In this document: positions 48,065 to 59,633 of the stretch, in pieces | How the letters are laid out: each line of letters opens with the position of its first letter | Numbering within the stretch: the stretch's first letter is position 1 | NCBI GenBank assembly: GCA_900708905.1 | Contig: CAADRB010000073.1 | Span: forward strand, 248,882-312,881 | From: Hymenolepis diminuta | Taxonomy: Eukaryota; Platyhelminthes; Cestoda; Cyclophyllidea; Hymenolepididae | Direction of reading: 5' to 3' | Length of the DNA stretch: 64,000 nucleotides | Position numbers and translations under genes: made by a program | Notes under the pieces: model-generated | The model's input: only the letters and a program-made list of their open reading frames with translations | Databases searched by the model: none | What the model was told of the DNA's origin: nothing

Positions 48065-48555
48065 TCATGAAGGCATGGCATGAGGAACGAAAATTCTGAC
48101 AAGTTAATGTGGGACATCTTGCCAAACGCCTTCAAGTGTTTGAAAGAACAATAAGGAATGTTGTTCATCAACAACTCGGATACAAATCTCACACGTTCTG
48201 ATATCAGGTCGTCAGTTTATGTCGACAAACACAACTCGAGGGAATCCTTTAATGAGTCCATAACGACATTAAACAAAGAGAAGCATCCAGATAAAGAGTA
48301 GTGTCTTTGGTATTTCTCCTACGAAAACAACTTCTGTCAGGTTGAAAAAGTCAATCGGCGGAATGATAGGTGGCGGACTATGTGCGGACTGATGAGTCGA
48401 CAGGCGGGAGGACCCCACTGAAGTTCCAACTGTTATGCATGCACACAAAGTTTCCAACAACAGTGATGTTTTTCAGTGTTGTGAAGGGCAGTGAGGGAGA
48501 GGCATATCATGACTCCTCCGTTCTTTTCACAGAGCCTAAGAGTCAATCTAGATGC
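48065..48555 (+). mobile_element. DD37D mariner fragment, nearly identical to copy 2
   Basis: About 490 bp matching 60.19-60.66 kb in the opposite orientation almost base for base, including non-functional frames. It covers the HTH-to-NDRW part of the transposase (AKRLQVFERTIRNVVHQQLG is readable on the + strand). Both ends lack inverted repeats, so it was not inserted as a complete transposon. Confidence 0.85.
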
Positions 48556-49378
48556 AATTTGTTAATATGCCATAGACAACACTATTATTTGTATATTAAA
48601 TGAAATTAGAACACTTTAACAGGACAAAATGGCATTTAAGAGAACATTCTACAAGGAAGAACATGGTTTTGCAATTTTCCTTTTAAATATATGGTAGTAA
48701 AAAAAGTAGCTATTCCTTCAAATTTTTTGATACATGTTTGGAAGAGTTTTGTCAATTTTATAAAGCTGAATTTCCACCGAGGATCTAGGAAAAGGTTTTT
48801 CTAGTAAGAGAATAAATTTTCTTATATAGACTTGGAAATATGATAAATTTTTGGATCTCTGAATAGCCAATAAATGTAGCGGTCTTATACATTCAGTTTA
48901 GACTGCAGAAGTTCAACAGTCGATGACCTAGTGCACGTGGAATGAAGCTTGTTGGTTTCTTTCGAATGCACCAATCAATTTTGATTAGGTTCCCCAATAA
49001 TAACCATTGTCTGCTTTTTAATTCAGCCTATTTTAAATAGTAAATAAAATAAATAAAAAAGATTTGGATGACAATGTCGTTTAAATAGAAATTTGAATAG
49101 TTATTAGACAGTTAATTAGCCGCCCTAAAGCAAATATTATATTATTTTTAAAGCTCAACTTTGGTGAATTCCACTCCATGAGCTCCGCTGTGTAGAGATC
49201 TTGTGAGCTGCTTGAGATCATGTATGATTTTGATGTTTTATCGGGCTTTGAAAAAAGAAAGGATTTAGATCGGCATGGCCGATCATCATTATTAAACAAT
49301 TGCTCGATAAGATCTAAAGTTCATGAGTACGAGTTTGATCATTAATCCAGTGGACTAATTATAAAATGTGAATTTCAG

Positions 49379-50055
49379 GTGATGAAGCTGTAAGCCGTCC
49401 AGTAAGTGGATATTCTACAACTCGAATCCAAAAATCAAATGAAGTAGCTCTTTTGATGCTCCCTTCTCAATCTTCTTCCTTTTATCGATTTTTTAACTCT
49501 ACTTATTCAATTTCAGTTAAATATTGCAAAATATTTTGCTTTGTCAATAATATTGATATCCTAGATACCTTTTATATTATTAATACGAGTATGATACCGA
49601 TTTTAAATATCTCATCTTTGAATCCATTCAGGAATGGAAATCCGACTATTTAAGAAGATAATACATTACTGTTAAAGGATAAACCCCCCCTCAAACCTCA
49701 ATCTTTTATGATCTAGCAGGTTTGTAATAGCAGACGGTCAGAAGTTGAGAGGAGATAAACTTTCCGACACGATATGGTATGTTCTAAAAATGCACTTGAT
49801 TTAGATGAGAGAAGATATTCTGCGGCCACTCTTTCGAGGGACTCACATTCTATCACTCCATTTGATGGCAAGAATTAATTAGTGCGATCGGTCATCCTAT
49901 TAATGAATATGGTCCATTGAGCATCCACCTCGTGATCTCCAAAACGACAGACATATGCGTTAATCACTATCCTTGGATCTTGGATTAATTAGATGTTTCT
50001 TGACTTGCAGGATTACGAGTTCCCAAAATACCCACTCATATACTCTGAACTATAA
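49379..50055 (+). CDS. Candidate pair of short exons
   Basis: After AATTTCAG (ending 49378) comes a 23-nt segment reading DEAVSRP, which ends at CCA|GTAAGT in phase 0. After CTTGACTTGCAG (ending 50010) a phase 0 frame reads DYEFPKYPLIYSEL and stops at 50053-50055. Both splice signals are strong and the phases match, but the exons are very short. The first frame also runs on openly to 49653. Confidence 0.25.
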
Positions 50056-51591
50056 TTACCTCCTGTTAGCTGCATCTATGCTTTCAAAATGCTTCATTCC
50101 AATAAACTTATTTCACTTGATTTAGATGGTAGTTTGGGATGCTTTTAAGTTTCCAGATCAAATTTGGTATTTCTAGTAAAATATCCGATGATCCAAAATT
50201 TAACAGTGGATCTGGAGTAAAAAATTTTAACCCATGGATAATTAATTAAAAGTTGTCAAATCATATTTGATATAATAATTTGAGTAACACTCACCAGTCA
50301 ATTGATAGGCTGCAGGAAGTCTGGTAATTCTAAGCAAATATTAAAATTCTGGTCCGCCTGAAGTTTCCTGTTAAACACAATTGTCTTGCAAGAATTTTTT
50401 ACCAAATTCCAAAAGGACCAAGTTCGACCGTCCACTAATAATAAAGGTTGCATGCGAAATAGTAATGAATCAAGTGGACGTATAGTCAGTGGATAGGAAG
50501 TACATTTGGGAAAGGTAGATAGATTTGGAGGTTGGAATTTTTTTCTCCTCAGCTCGAAAAACGTACATTGGTGTTAGGGAGGGTTCAAAGGCAACATTGA
50601 GGAGAGCATTCTGATGTGTGGCGTTGCAGCCATCAATGTTTTATAAGATTTAAAATTGTCCGAAATTGGGCATTGGAAGACCCTGTTTATCATTGTTTAT
50701 TAATTACTTAGTAAAAATTTGTTAAATGCAATCTAGCTAATTTATTGTTTATCAAATATCGGCTGTAACGTTGCAGTATAAAAGGTATTTGGAATGACGT
50801 GGTAGATATTTTTGAGAATTATTTAAGAAAATATTTACTCCATGAATAAAAAATTCCTCTCTGGCCAATCATTTGGCTAAAATGCTAAATTAATTTGCTT
50901 AAACCAATTAGACATGTGAGTGGAATAAAAACAGATGAAACTTTTAACAGATTAACCCTTTTAGTCAACATTAAAATGGTAAACTCTATTAAGAGAACCA
51001 TTTTAGCGTAGGTGCTAACTGTACTATATGTGCTATGTTTATAACACTGAAATCCCCTCTTAATCTCACCCTTCTTTCAACTGCACGGCACTGTCTTAAC
51101 AGTTATTTGAAGGCAAATCAAACTGAAAGAAAGTAGAGGTAGGACATCCTTCATTAAAATGAAAATTGAGCTCCGCATTTTTCTTCTATATAATCTTAAG
51201 AGTTAATATTCAATGCTGTTAGAAAGCCTGATGAAATATTTCTGGTGCACATGAAAGAAGCTCGCAAGATCCCTCTCTAATCCACAAGATTATCCATCAT
51301 TGAATTCCCACGCTCACACCTGGATGTGTTATAAAAATAGTAGGCAGGATTATCGAATACATTCACTTTAAAATGGTAGAAGTTGCAAGGTAATACATGT
51401 ATTTACTTAGTAAAATTTTACAATAGCTAACTCATAAAGGTCGAAAATCTTTTTGTAATAAATTTAAGAGCAAGTTTTGTAGAATTAAATGGAGCGCAAG
51501 TTCAAACAACGTACCGTAATGGTCATTTGTAAATTTTATCAGACACGAACACTGAAGGTGTTAATTCCTGAGCTCATTTATTCATTCTCGG

Positions 51592-51765
51592 TAAGGGGTG
51601 ATTTTATTGAGCCTATCCGGTGAGATAATCAAATCTGCCTGCCGAGCTTAACCAATGCGGTTGGCCATTCCGCTCATTGGGCGTGCGCTGATGGGCAATT
51701 CACCCATGTACTCTGACTTCGCAGTTAAGCAAGTTGACCACTGCGTCACCGATGCACTGAAAAGT
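51592..51765 (-). repeat. tRNA-derived SINE-like sequence
   Basis: On the minus strand GGTGACGCAGTGGTCAACTT resembles a tRNA A-box region (compare TGGCNNAGTGG). The same GTGACGCAGTGGTCAAC phrase occurs at 55352-55368. The block is richer in G+C than its surroundings. The B box is not clear here. Confidence 0.4.
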
Positions 51766-52658
51766 AATAAATGATTGCCTATTCACGTACCTCAGAGGTG
51801 TTTACCAGGCTTACTAATTAAGCTCCTTAAATACGATCTCTCACTAGGACAAATTTTTATCTTCTCAAATTTGGTATTTTTCTTCCCTATGACACTTTTT
51901 TGACAATCAAAAGTGGATAACAACATTAACGAAGGTGTCTTTCCGGATTCTTACTAGTTTTGAAAGTATAGTATCTGGGCTCTTAGTGTTAGAATAAATA
52001 ATAAAACCCCTGGGACACAGCAATCTGTGTATAACTGACCTCCTCTGCCCTCAAATGTGTCTAATTTGTTTATCTAATCAGTTGTAATGAGCGCAATATA
52101 AAACTAAGCTTACTGGACCAGAGTTGTTCTTCTTGGGGTCTTTTGGAAATATGAACATATTTTTTAAACTGTGCTCTTTTTTATTGAAAAATAAATTTAA
52201 AATTTCTGCTATCTCAGCTATGCTATATTAAGGTCATGTAAGCTGCATAATATCGTGAAAGAGCATTTTGCCTTCTCCACTCTTAGAAATGAATTGGAAA
52301 TACCACCCACCACGATTATAGAATCGTTCAGTAAGTATTGGGCACTGTAGATAGGGAATAAATCATGAAATTTGAATTTCTGGACGTGGACTACCCAAAA
52401 AAGCAACCTTTGTATCACCCCAATCCGAAATCAAATGAAGTAAGACTCACTGATACCTAGACTTCACTCTCTTTATCTTTTTGCTCTCCCGTCCTTCATT
52501 ACTGATAAACGTACTTCAATCACTTCCCAGAATTAATAAGTGAAATAGTTTACATTACTCTGTAGAGGATAATGAGTTACTTCATCAGATATTTCAAGGG
52601 AATTTGTGAACTTTATTTATTGTATTCTTAATAAATTCCCTTTTTTTCTAATTTGCAG

Positions 52659-52810
52659 AAGCTTTCAATAGATTAAATTGGACTTTCTTCTATGGAGAAT
52701 TAAATTCAACTCCATCTCCGGTGCTTTATTCTTCTCATTCATTTTCTAATTCAGTCACGTCAACTTTAACGACCTTGAAATGCACGAAATTGAATGTTCA
52801 TTCACCCTAA
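52659..52810 (+). CDS. Candidate terminal exon (49 codons)
   Basis: A strong acceptor (TTTTTTTCTAATTTGCAG, ending 52658) is followed by AA and then AFNRLNWTFFYGELNSTPSP..., Ser/Thr-rich to TAA at 52808-52810. No partner exon or polyA signal was found. Confidence 0.35.
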
Positions 52811-53871
52811 ATTGTCCGCAGTCATCCGATATTTGTAAAATCCATGTTCCTTTGAAATGACTGAGCTTTTAAATACTTCCATCATGAAGGTGGTGGGGTT
52901 TTGAAGTCAGCGTGAAACGGTCGTTAAATAAAATCAACATGGCGTATTGGGTGCTAAAACAAACCAAAATTATTTTATATAAAAAACACATTTAAGTAGA
53001 AGTTGAAAGAAAAACTTCAAATTGAAAAAAATAAAGTAAAATAAATTTTCATTCAGTGCATTTCTCTTAATGTATACTTTTTAATATACCTCAGTGTTAC
53101 AAAGATTCAGAAATTAAAAATCGCTCCATTTTATACCTTATCATATTCCTCGAATACTTAAGCATCAGCCGAAATCACCGCTGTTTTGATAGTTCCTGCC
53201 CCTTTGATGTTAAACCTAATCTTATGGTCTTGGTAGGCAGAAAAAAGTAAATGTCTTACTCAAAGATGGGAAATAATATGAAACATTTCAACCGTAATGA
53301 CATATAACATTTCGAGTTAATATTTAATTTGACAAAATAATATTTGCTATTATATAGTGACTTATTTTTTTAATCTTAGACGCAGCAACACAATAAAATT
53401 TCAACAGTTTTCATTCCCAGAAAACAAGCGAAATTGATGGGTAATTTTTAATAAGTAATATGAGTGGATGATCGAAAAGAGAGCTTCCAACTAATTGCTA
53501 CATCTTCTCTACAAATTCGGGATGCTGAATATTAAAAAAATGGGCATTCCGAAGCTTCACACTCCACCTCTCAAATTTCATAATTCTTCCGTCGGATAAT
53601 TGATCAATTTCTTAGCCACAGTTTTCATTGCTCGCTGGTCGGTTGCTGAGTTATGATGGTGCGCCTTGCCACTTCAAATCAACTCTTCCAAAGGCTGAAG
53701 GCAGCGTGATTTAACATGTTCTTTATCGATTTCCGTGCAGAGCAGGTGAAGTCTGATAATTTTTTTATTTCTTACTCTTTTCTTATGATTAACCAAAGGC
53801 AAAATTCTTTTAAATTGGGATGTATTTATCAGTAGTTGTAAGAGTTTCTAGTTATAAGAGACGGTAACTTA

Positions 53872-54066
53872 CCAGGAGAAATGAGAACAGGGCTAATATA
53901 GTAGGAGGCTTTGCTGAAAAAAGAGAGATGGCCCAAAGGAAGTGCCGAAAGGATGGGCGGAGGATGTTTACAAGTGCTGCTGAAGTGGTTTTAAAATTCA
54001 GTAAGTGGCGTGCTTTTTTCAGAAAGTCAAACCGTCCAAGAATAGAGGAAACGTGACTCAGAAATG
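53872..54066 (-). CDS. Candidate exon, hydrophobic (about 65 codons)
   Basis: The minus-strand frame SHVSSILGRFDFLKKARHLL... runs about 65 codons and ends in phase 0 at CTCCTG|GTAAGT (GT at 53871). It is hydrophobic towards the end (PPTILALFSFLL), which may be a membrane segment. Family unknown. Confidence 0.3.
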
Positions 54067-54622
54067 GTTAAGATGTCAATGAATGTGATAGTTTAAGGGG
54101 AAATAAGTCAATCCAAATAAAGCGTACGCTTCCATGGACAAATAATTTGCATTGTCCGTTGATTCCCAAAGATTCTAATGTATTTTGAAAGCATACAGCA
54201 GTAAAGCCTTTAGGATGAAGGAACTAGTATGGGTAAGTTGCGAAGACGTCGATTAAGGAACAATTGGTAAATAATGTAATCATCGGGTTGGCCTACATTC
54301 AAATTAAGCAATTTTGTCCGGGCATTTTAACTTCCTGTCGATGAAATTGGTCTGCCAGGTATGTATGCAATCAAGAACTGAGTTGAATATTATTTGCTTG
54401 ATAGTTGTTTTCTTTAGTATGAAAAAGTGATAACCCAGGTGTTAATTATGACATCTCGGTCAACCTGCAGTAAGTTAGAGGGGACGTTGCTATATTAAAC
54501 CACAATAGCCGGTCTATTTGCTGATAGAAAAAAGATATCAAATCATTATCATTGACTCTTTTGTCTTTATAATCTTAATGGCTGCTATGTATCTTATGTT
54601 ATTCCTGTGTTTTGTGTGTTAG

Positions 54623-54808
54623 TTACAATGGAAAGCATAATATTAACTCTTCCTTAGAGGGACTTGTCTCCTTTTTCAGTTTATGTTTTGCAGGAAGGCC
54701 GAACTCTGTTTTTAATTGCCGATATAAATTCCAATCACTAGCCCTCCTTAGAGAAAACGAATGGCATTTGGGTTTGGGCTTATAAACAAGGAGAAATCTG
54801 TGATCCAT
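54623..54808 (-). CDS. 61-codon ORF, possible retroelement or gene fragment
   Basis: ATG at 54808, reading MDHRFLLVYKPKPKCHSFSL and RRASDWNLYRQLKTEFGLPA then a Lys/Glu tail. The composition is coding-like and unlike its neighbours. No domain could be assigned. Confidence 0.3.
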   Translation of the reverse strand: MDHRFLLVYKPKPKCHSFSLRRASDWNLYRQLKTEFGLPAKHKLKKETSPSKEELILCFPL

Positions 54809-55319
54809 TGAAAATGGGATTTCCTCAGTGGCACTTAAATGTTAGTTATTATATGCATTTGTTAACCTTGTCATTCTTTTCTTCTTAACATTAAATATCT
54901 TTTTAAACCACCTAGAATCTTGAATTTAGCTCCTTTGAGGAAAAGATTAAAGTATTTTGTGTGAATTAATAAGCCAATAGTACATGTTGATTCGTGCAAG
55001 GGTGAAATGAGATGAAATCTCATGATATATGTTTCAAAAAGGTACATTTAATTTGTAAAAAGTGCATTTGTATCAATACTTTTAGAATATTTCCGTACTT
55101 ATAATATGTACTTGCTTCATAAATGAACAAAAATCATTGACTAATAGAGTTGATTTATTTTGTTAATTAAAACTCTACAATGGTGTCTTAATTGGAGACT
55201 CCCAACAAAACTTCCAAAGTCGGTTAGGAAAAGCATTACTAACATCTAACTCGGTGGAAAAAACGATTTTTATTCTTCTCGTTGGCAAAAATTAACCAGT
55301 GGAGATGAACGTCCCCGAG

Positions 55320-55560
55320 TTCAAAGATCTCGTCACCTCTGATAGCACGTTGACCACTGCGTCACAATAATACCTATCTATCCTTCAAAACTTGTGAAGT
55401 AAAATTATATAATTAAAGTTACACAATCCTTTAGCGTGCTCAAGCATCTCACCCGTTAGTTAAATCGTAAGTTACGGGTTTGACTCCCATTGGAGCATAT
55501 TAAGTGAGCCAAATAGCAGAACGCAGTAGTTAACTTTTGCTGAAAAGAAGGTATTCGGGA
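55320..55560. repeat. tRNA-derived SINE-like sequences in both orientations
   Basis: On the minus strand GTGACGCAGTGGTCAACGTG (55368-55349) is A-box-like. On the + strand GGGTTTGACTCCC near 55480-55494 resembles a B box, preceded by TTAGCGTGCTCAAGC. Neither folds into a full tRNA by eye, so I call SINE-like, not a tRNA gene. Confidence 0.35.
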
Positions 55561-56266
55561 TGGGATTTTCTTACCGAGGAAGGTTCATGATGTTATCTCT
55601 ACCGGAAAAGATGAAAAAAATACTCTTACGTACAAAGATCAGATTGGCACAAGTATTTTTAATTTTATTGCTAGAATTTATATTATCATAAATAATTCCG
55701 CTTTTGTGAAATTAATCACCGCTCTGCCAAGGAATTAGAAAACTTAAGTAAAACACCCAGAAAAGTGTATTTTTTAAAATTTTGTTGTGATTATTCTACA
55801 AATTTCGGTGGAAATTTGGTTTAACTAAGATAAATGCACTTTAAGAATATTGATTTATTATTTTGACATTGATAGGCTGAATGCAGTGGAATGAGATAGT
55901 AACCTTGATTCCAGAAATGGTGTTTACACTCTTGCGTTCGTTTTTAAAAATGCGTTAACTATATCAAAATTCGGTGATGGAAATATTTCCCAAGTTTTTC
56001 CCTAATTTTTCTCGATATTTCAAAGTTTAAAAAAGCGAGTTTCATTGCTTTAAAAGAGTTAAACAAAATTTTCTTTACAATTAATAAACAGATAGTTTGG
56101 AGGTCATAAGCCCTCCTCTTATTTAAGGTAAAAATGATATAATAAGTCTATAATTTCAACGCGATATTACTAAATTATAAAGTAGTATGAGGTGTTAATA
56201 TTGGTTGGAAGCATCAATGCTAACTAATGAGCCGAAAGTCTTTGTTCTAAATTAATTCTATATACT

Positions 56267-56870
56267 TGTTGGAGTTAGATAACAATCAACGGTTTGCAGC
56301 TAACAAATTGCGACAACCAATTCGTAGCTGTTTGAGCAAGAGCTAACAACAATTGTGAAGCAGAACACCAAGAGCTAAGTAGACCAAAATATATTCAAAG
56401 AAGCCATAATGAGTAACAGAGAGATAGCAGCGTGCTGTGGAAGAGAGGAGATGAACAGGACATGTAGGAGTCCGTACTGACCAGCGTACGTTGTCATTGT
56501 CTGGAAAACAAGGGTAGCTTTATATGAGTCACTTGGGCAAGGCCACGCCAGAGCATGAGCGCAGATGTGCCTTTTATTTGAAGCGAGGCGGTTATAGAAG
56601 AGAGGGGAAATCGATGGACGCGTTTAAACATCTCAGACAGGGGTTGTGCGTCATAGAGACACAAATGAGGTCGATCCAACTTCGGGGCGGAAAAACTGAA
56701 GTATTATCGTGGAGAATGCGAATGAAAGGTAATTCTGGAAAATGCATAGAGAGTTATCCTTCTTACTCTTTCTGGAGAAGTTTAACCAAACCGATACAGA
56801 CTCTTACAAAATCACTTCCATTTGCATACCCAACTGCCCCATAAAAACTGGTGATAAAAACGAGTTTGCA
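56267..56870. repeat. LTR-like repeat family R3, copy 2
   Basis: Begins TGTTGGAGTTAGATAACAAT and shares the R3 phrases in the same order and orientation as 44485-45340. The plus ORF 56524-56844 within it is not conserved in the other copy and is probably fortuitous. Confidence 0.5.
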
Positions 56871-56954
56871 GAATAAAAGTGTTTATATAATCCATCAAAA
56901 CATAAAGGTTAATTTTTCTGGCAGATAGTTATAAAAATTCTCACGTCCACTTAC

Positions 56955-57023
56955 ATCAACTTGATTTGATATTCCAAGCTGCTGACCTGGTTTCTGCCAA
57001 CAGATCCACTTGAAAGATTTATG
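56955..57023 (-). CDS. Candidate 23-codon exon
   Basis: The minus-strand segment is bounded by TTCAGTTAG and GAT|GTAAGT, in phase 0 at both ends, reading HKSFKWICWQKPGQQLGISN then QVD. The donor is strong and the acceptor weak. Confidence 0.25.
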
Positions 57024-59239
57024 CTAACTGAACATTAGGTGTTCAATTAGTGTTCTTCATCACCATTGTTCTCATTTTGTATGATTATTTTAATTTTACA
57101 AGGTGTTCTAGGATTATATGCATACATTCTCTGAAAATATTATCACAACCCTCTCTACTTTTGCTTTACTCCACCATTAATCAGCATTTAGAAACCGCTT
57201 AAATAATATTAAGGTCATCTCAAATCAGATTTCAAAGATTTCCGCCCAGAGATCCGCTTGTCACAGCCACTTTCGGATTTCTTTACTCTAGCATTCTAGT
57301 AAAAACCGGTAGAAACCGGAAGTTGATAGCTTGAGGGATTAAATAGTTATTTACCATGTAGAGAAGCTCTTAATCACCACCACGTTAATCACGTCTAATG
57401 TAGTCTGTGACAAAGGCCAGCCGAAGGTATTTCACCTTATAAAAGTACAGATGTTTACAATTATTGCTAAACTCACGCAATTGGGTCAATTTTTTCCCTT
57501 GGCACACCTTTTTTGCTCCTCATAATTTGATCTTTTGTTTAAAGCAATACTTTTAAAATAGGAAAAAATACTTCAAACCACCAAAATATAATTTCGGGTA
57601 TCTAAAATTCCGCACTGCCCTTCTTAAATTAGTTATCGATTTTACATCTTTCATTTTAAAATGACGCTAATTTATATTAAATTTTAGTCAAATAAATAAA
57701 ACTGACAAAATGCACTGTTGTATTATCAGTCGATATCAATACAGTTTCGAAAATTTTGTCGTCGCCGCATTCACAGCTTCACATTATTTCAAATGACTTC
57801 AAAAAGGCTCACAATATTACTCGATTTAGATCATTTTTGATATCAAATGAATTTGTTTAAAAAATTAATTGCTTTTAATCTTTTATTAGTGCTAATGGCA
57901 AATCAGATGATATCAGTAATCCTATTTTGTTTCAAAAAACTTGGAATGATGCATATTACATCCAGCTAAACACTCTAAGTTCTCAGAAGCAGCCTAAGTA
58001 GGCAGAAAATCGTCCTCAACCTGAGCTGGGTGGAAAAGGAATTTTCATTCTCCCCCAAATACTAAAAACAAATCGGATAGGTATCTATTTGTTTAAATGA
58101 TATGAGGCTTGACAGGTTTATTAAAAGCAAACCATAATTATAGTGTTTTCCAAATTAAGCTTTAATAATGCTCTTCCAGAGACAAATTCCTTTAAAATTT
58201 GAAAACCCTTAATTTAGGTATCCACTTGCATTCATGACAAATTTCCTTGTTTATTTTGAGTAGAAGGGAGATATTTCCTTGCTCATCTGGCATTTAGATA
58301 CTCTATTTTTATCAGAAATCCCCGATTTTAGTTTGTACTCCTAAGCATCTTATGTATCAATGTTATTCATCGCGAGGTTCGATTTCTCGTCCTGTTATTT
58401 GACATTTCTCAATTCGTTCCAATTAATGAATTCTCATTTGACTGCCAATTCGTTGACAGATATGATGGCGATCTTTCTTATTCCTTGTCTATTTAAATTC
58501 AACGGAGTTATAAATTAAATTTTAATATTAGTTTATTTAAGTTTATTCATTTAAATAAAGACAAAATTTCGGAGTTGAATTTTTTAAGTATATAAATTTC
58601 CCTTCAAGATGTGTTTGTCATTAAATCCCATGTATATTTGATTAATTGGAGCTTGAATAACGTTTGATGTTACTGGTTAAATTAAATTACATTGTAACTC
58701 TGTAACTATATTTTCATTTCGAGGGCAAAATAATTGCTCAAGGTATTCAAATATCAAAGGTAAGTCTCCTTTTTTCTTTCCATATTATATAAATCAAAAC
58801 AAATTTTCAAATATGTAAGAAAACATTAAAGCACGAAAAAGTCTGATAAGAGATGAAGATTAAAGAACAAATGAGTCAAAAAGGAAACTAAAAAGTCGAG
58901 TCGCCTTAACACTTTAATTCAATTTTATTCTAAAGCCATCAAGTTTTTTTCTACTTTTAATGACCAAACTAATATTATCCAATTATTACATAATGGGTAT
59001 AGATAATTTGTTCGTGTTATCCTCCTCAAAATTTTGAAATTCAGAATTGATTTCTAGCGATTCTCAGTGGTGTCTTTTCCACAACATATCTGGTCGTTTT
59101 TTCATCGACACAATTGTTCATTTCCTCAGCTCTGCACCATTTAAAGGCCTAAGACCGAAATTGTTACATTTAAAAATACATAATTTATCAAATTACTGGT
59201 GTTACGAATGAATTTTTGTGACACTCCTGTTTTAATCCA
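57024..59239. other. Non-coding region
   Basis: No supported gene. A possible 36-nt micro-exon (58724-58759, GKIIAQGIQISK) lies between ATTTCGAG and AAG|GTAAGT. Confidence 0.35.
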
Positions 59240-59434
59240 ATGGCTCATTTTTTATCTCCGTTTGATTCATTAAAACAATTTGGCCCTTATATTAATAAAG
59301 TATATGTAGATATCCAGGGTAATCTTTCATTTAATGATCAAAATTATTTCTCCTTCAAATATTGGGATGGAATTTGTAAAAATTTTTGTGCATTTGGTTT
59401 CATTAATGCATTTTTGCATATTTGGAGAATTTAA
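59240..59434 (+). CDS. 64-codon ORF with true ATG
   Basis: ATG opens MAHFLSPFDSLKQFGPYINK and VYVDIQGNLSFNDQNYFSF onward, to TAA. The balanced residue use for an A+T-rich stretch is mildly suggestive of coding. No splice, polyA or family support. Confidence 0.25.
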   Translation: MAHFLSPFDSLKQFGPYINKVYVDIQGNLSFNDQNYFSFKYWDGICKNFCAFGFINAFLHIWRI

Positions 59435-59633
59435 AACAGGTGAAAAAAATATGTCAGAAATGAAATATACGTTCTGTTGGCGAACTTAAGCAATTTTGAA
59501 TTATTTAAAGCAAAATAACGACCCCTTTTATATTAATATTTAATTTGCTACAAACATAATTTTTAAAGTCAGGATTAATAAAAAAACTGTCACAAAATTG
59601 TTACCATAATCAAAAACGTAGCAAAAATTTTAC

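Noticed and set aside
48269..48460. 63-codon ORF nearly identical to one at 60266-60457
   Set aside because: The identity reflects duplicated mariner DNA; the frame is antisense to the transposase, not a conserved protein.
49081..49299. 72-codon minus ORF with a protein-like middle
   Set aside because: No convincing donor and it starts with a non-ATG codon; competes with the better + strand splice signals nearby.
55440..55515. Possible tRNA gene (B-box-like GGGTTTGACTCCC)
   Set aside because: No acceptor stem or complete cloverleaf could be formed by eye; treated as SINE-like instead.
56524..56844. 106-codon plus ORF
   Set aside because: Falls within the R3 repeat and is not conserved in the other R3 copy.
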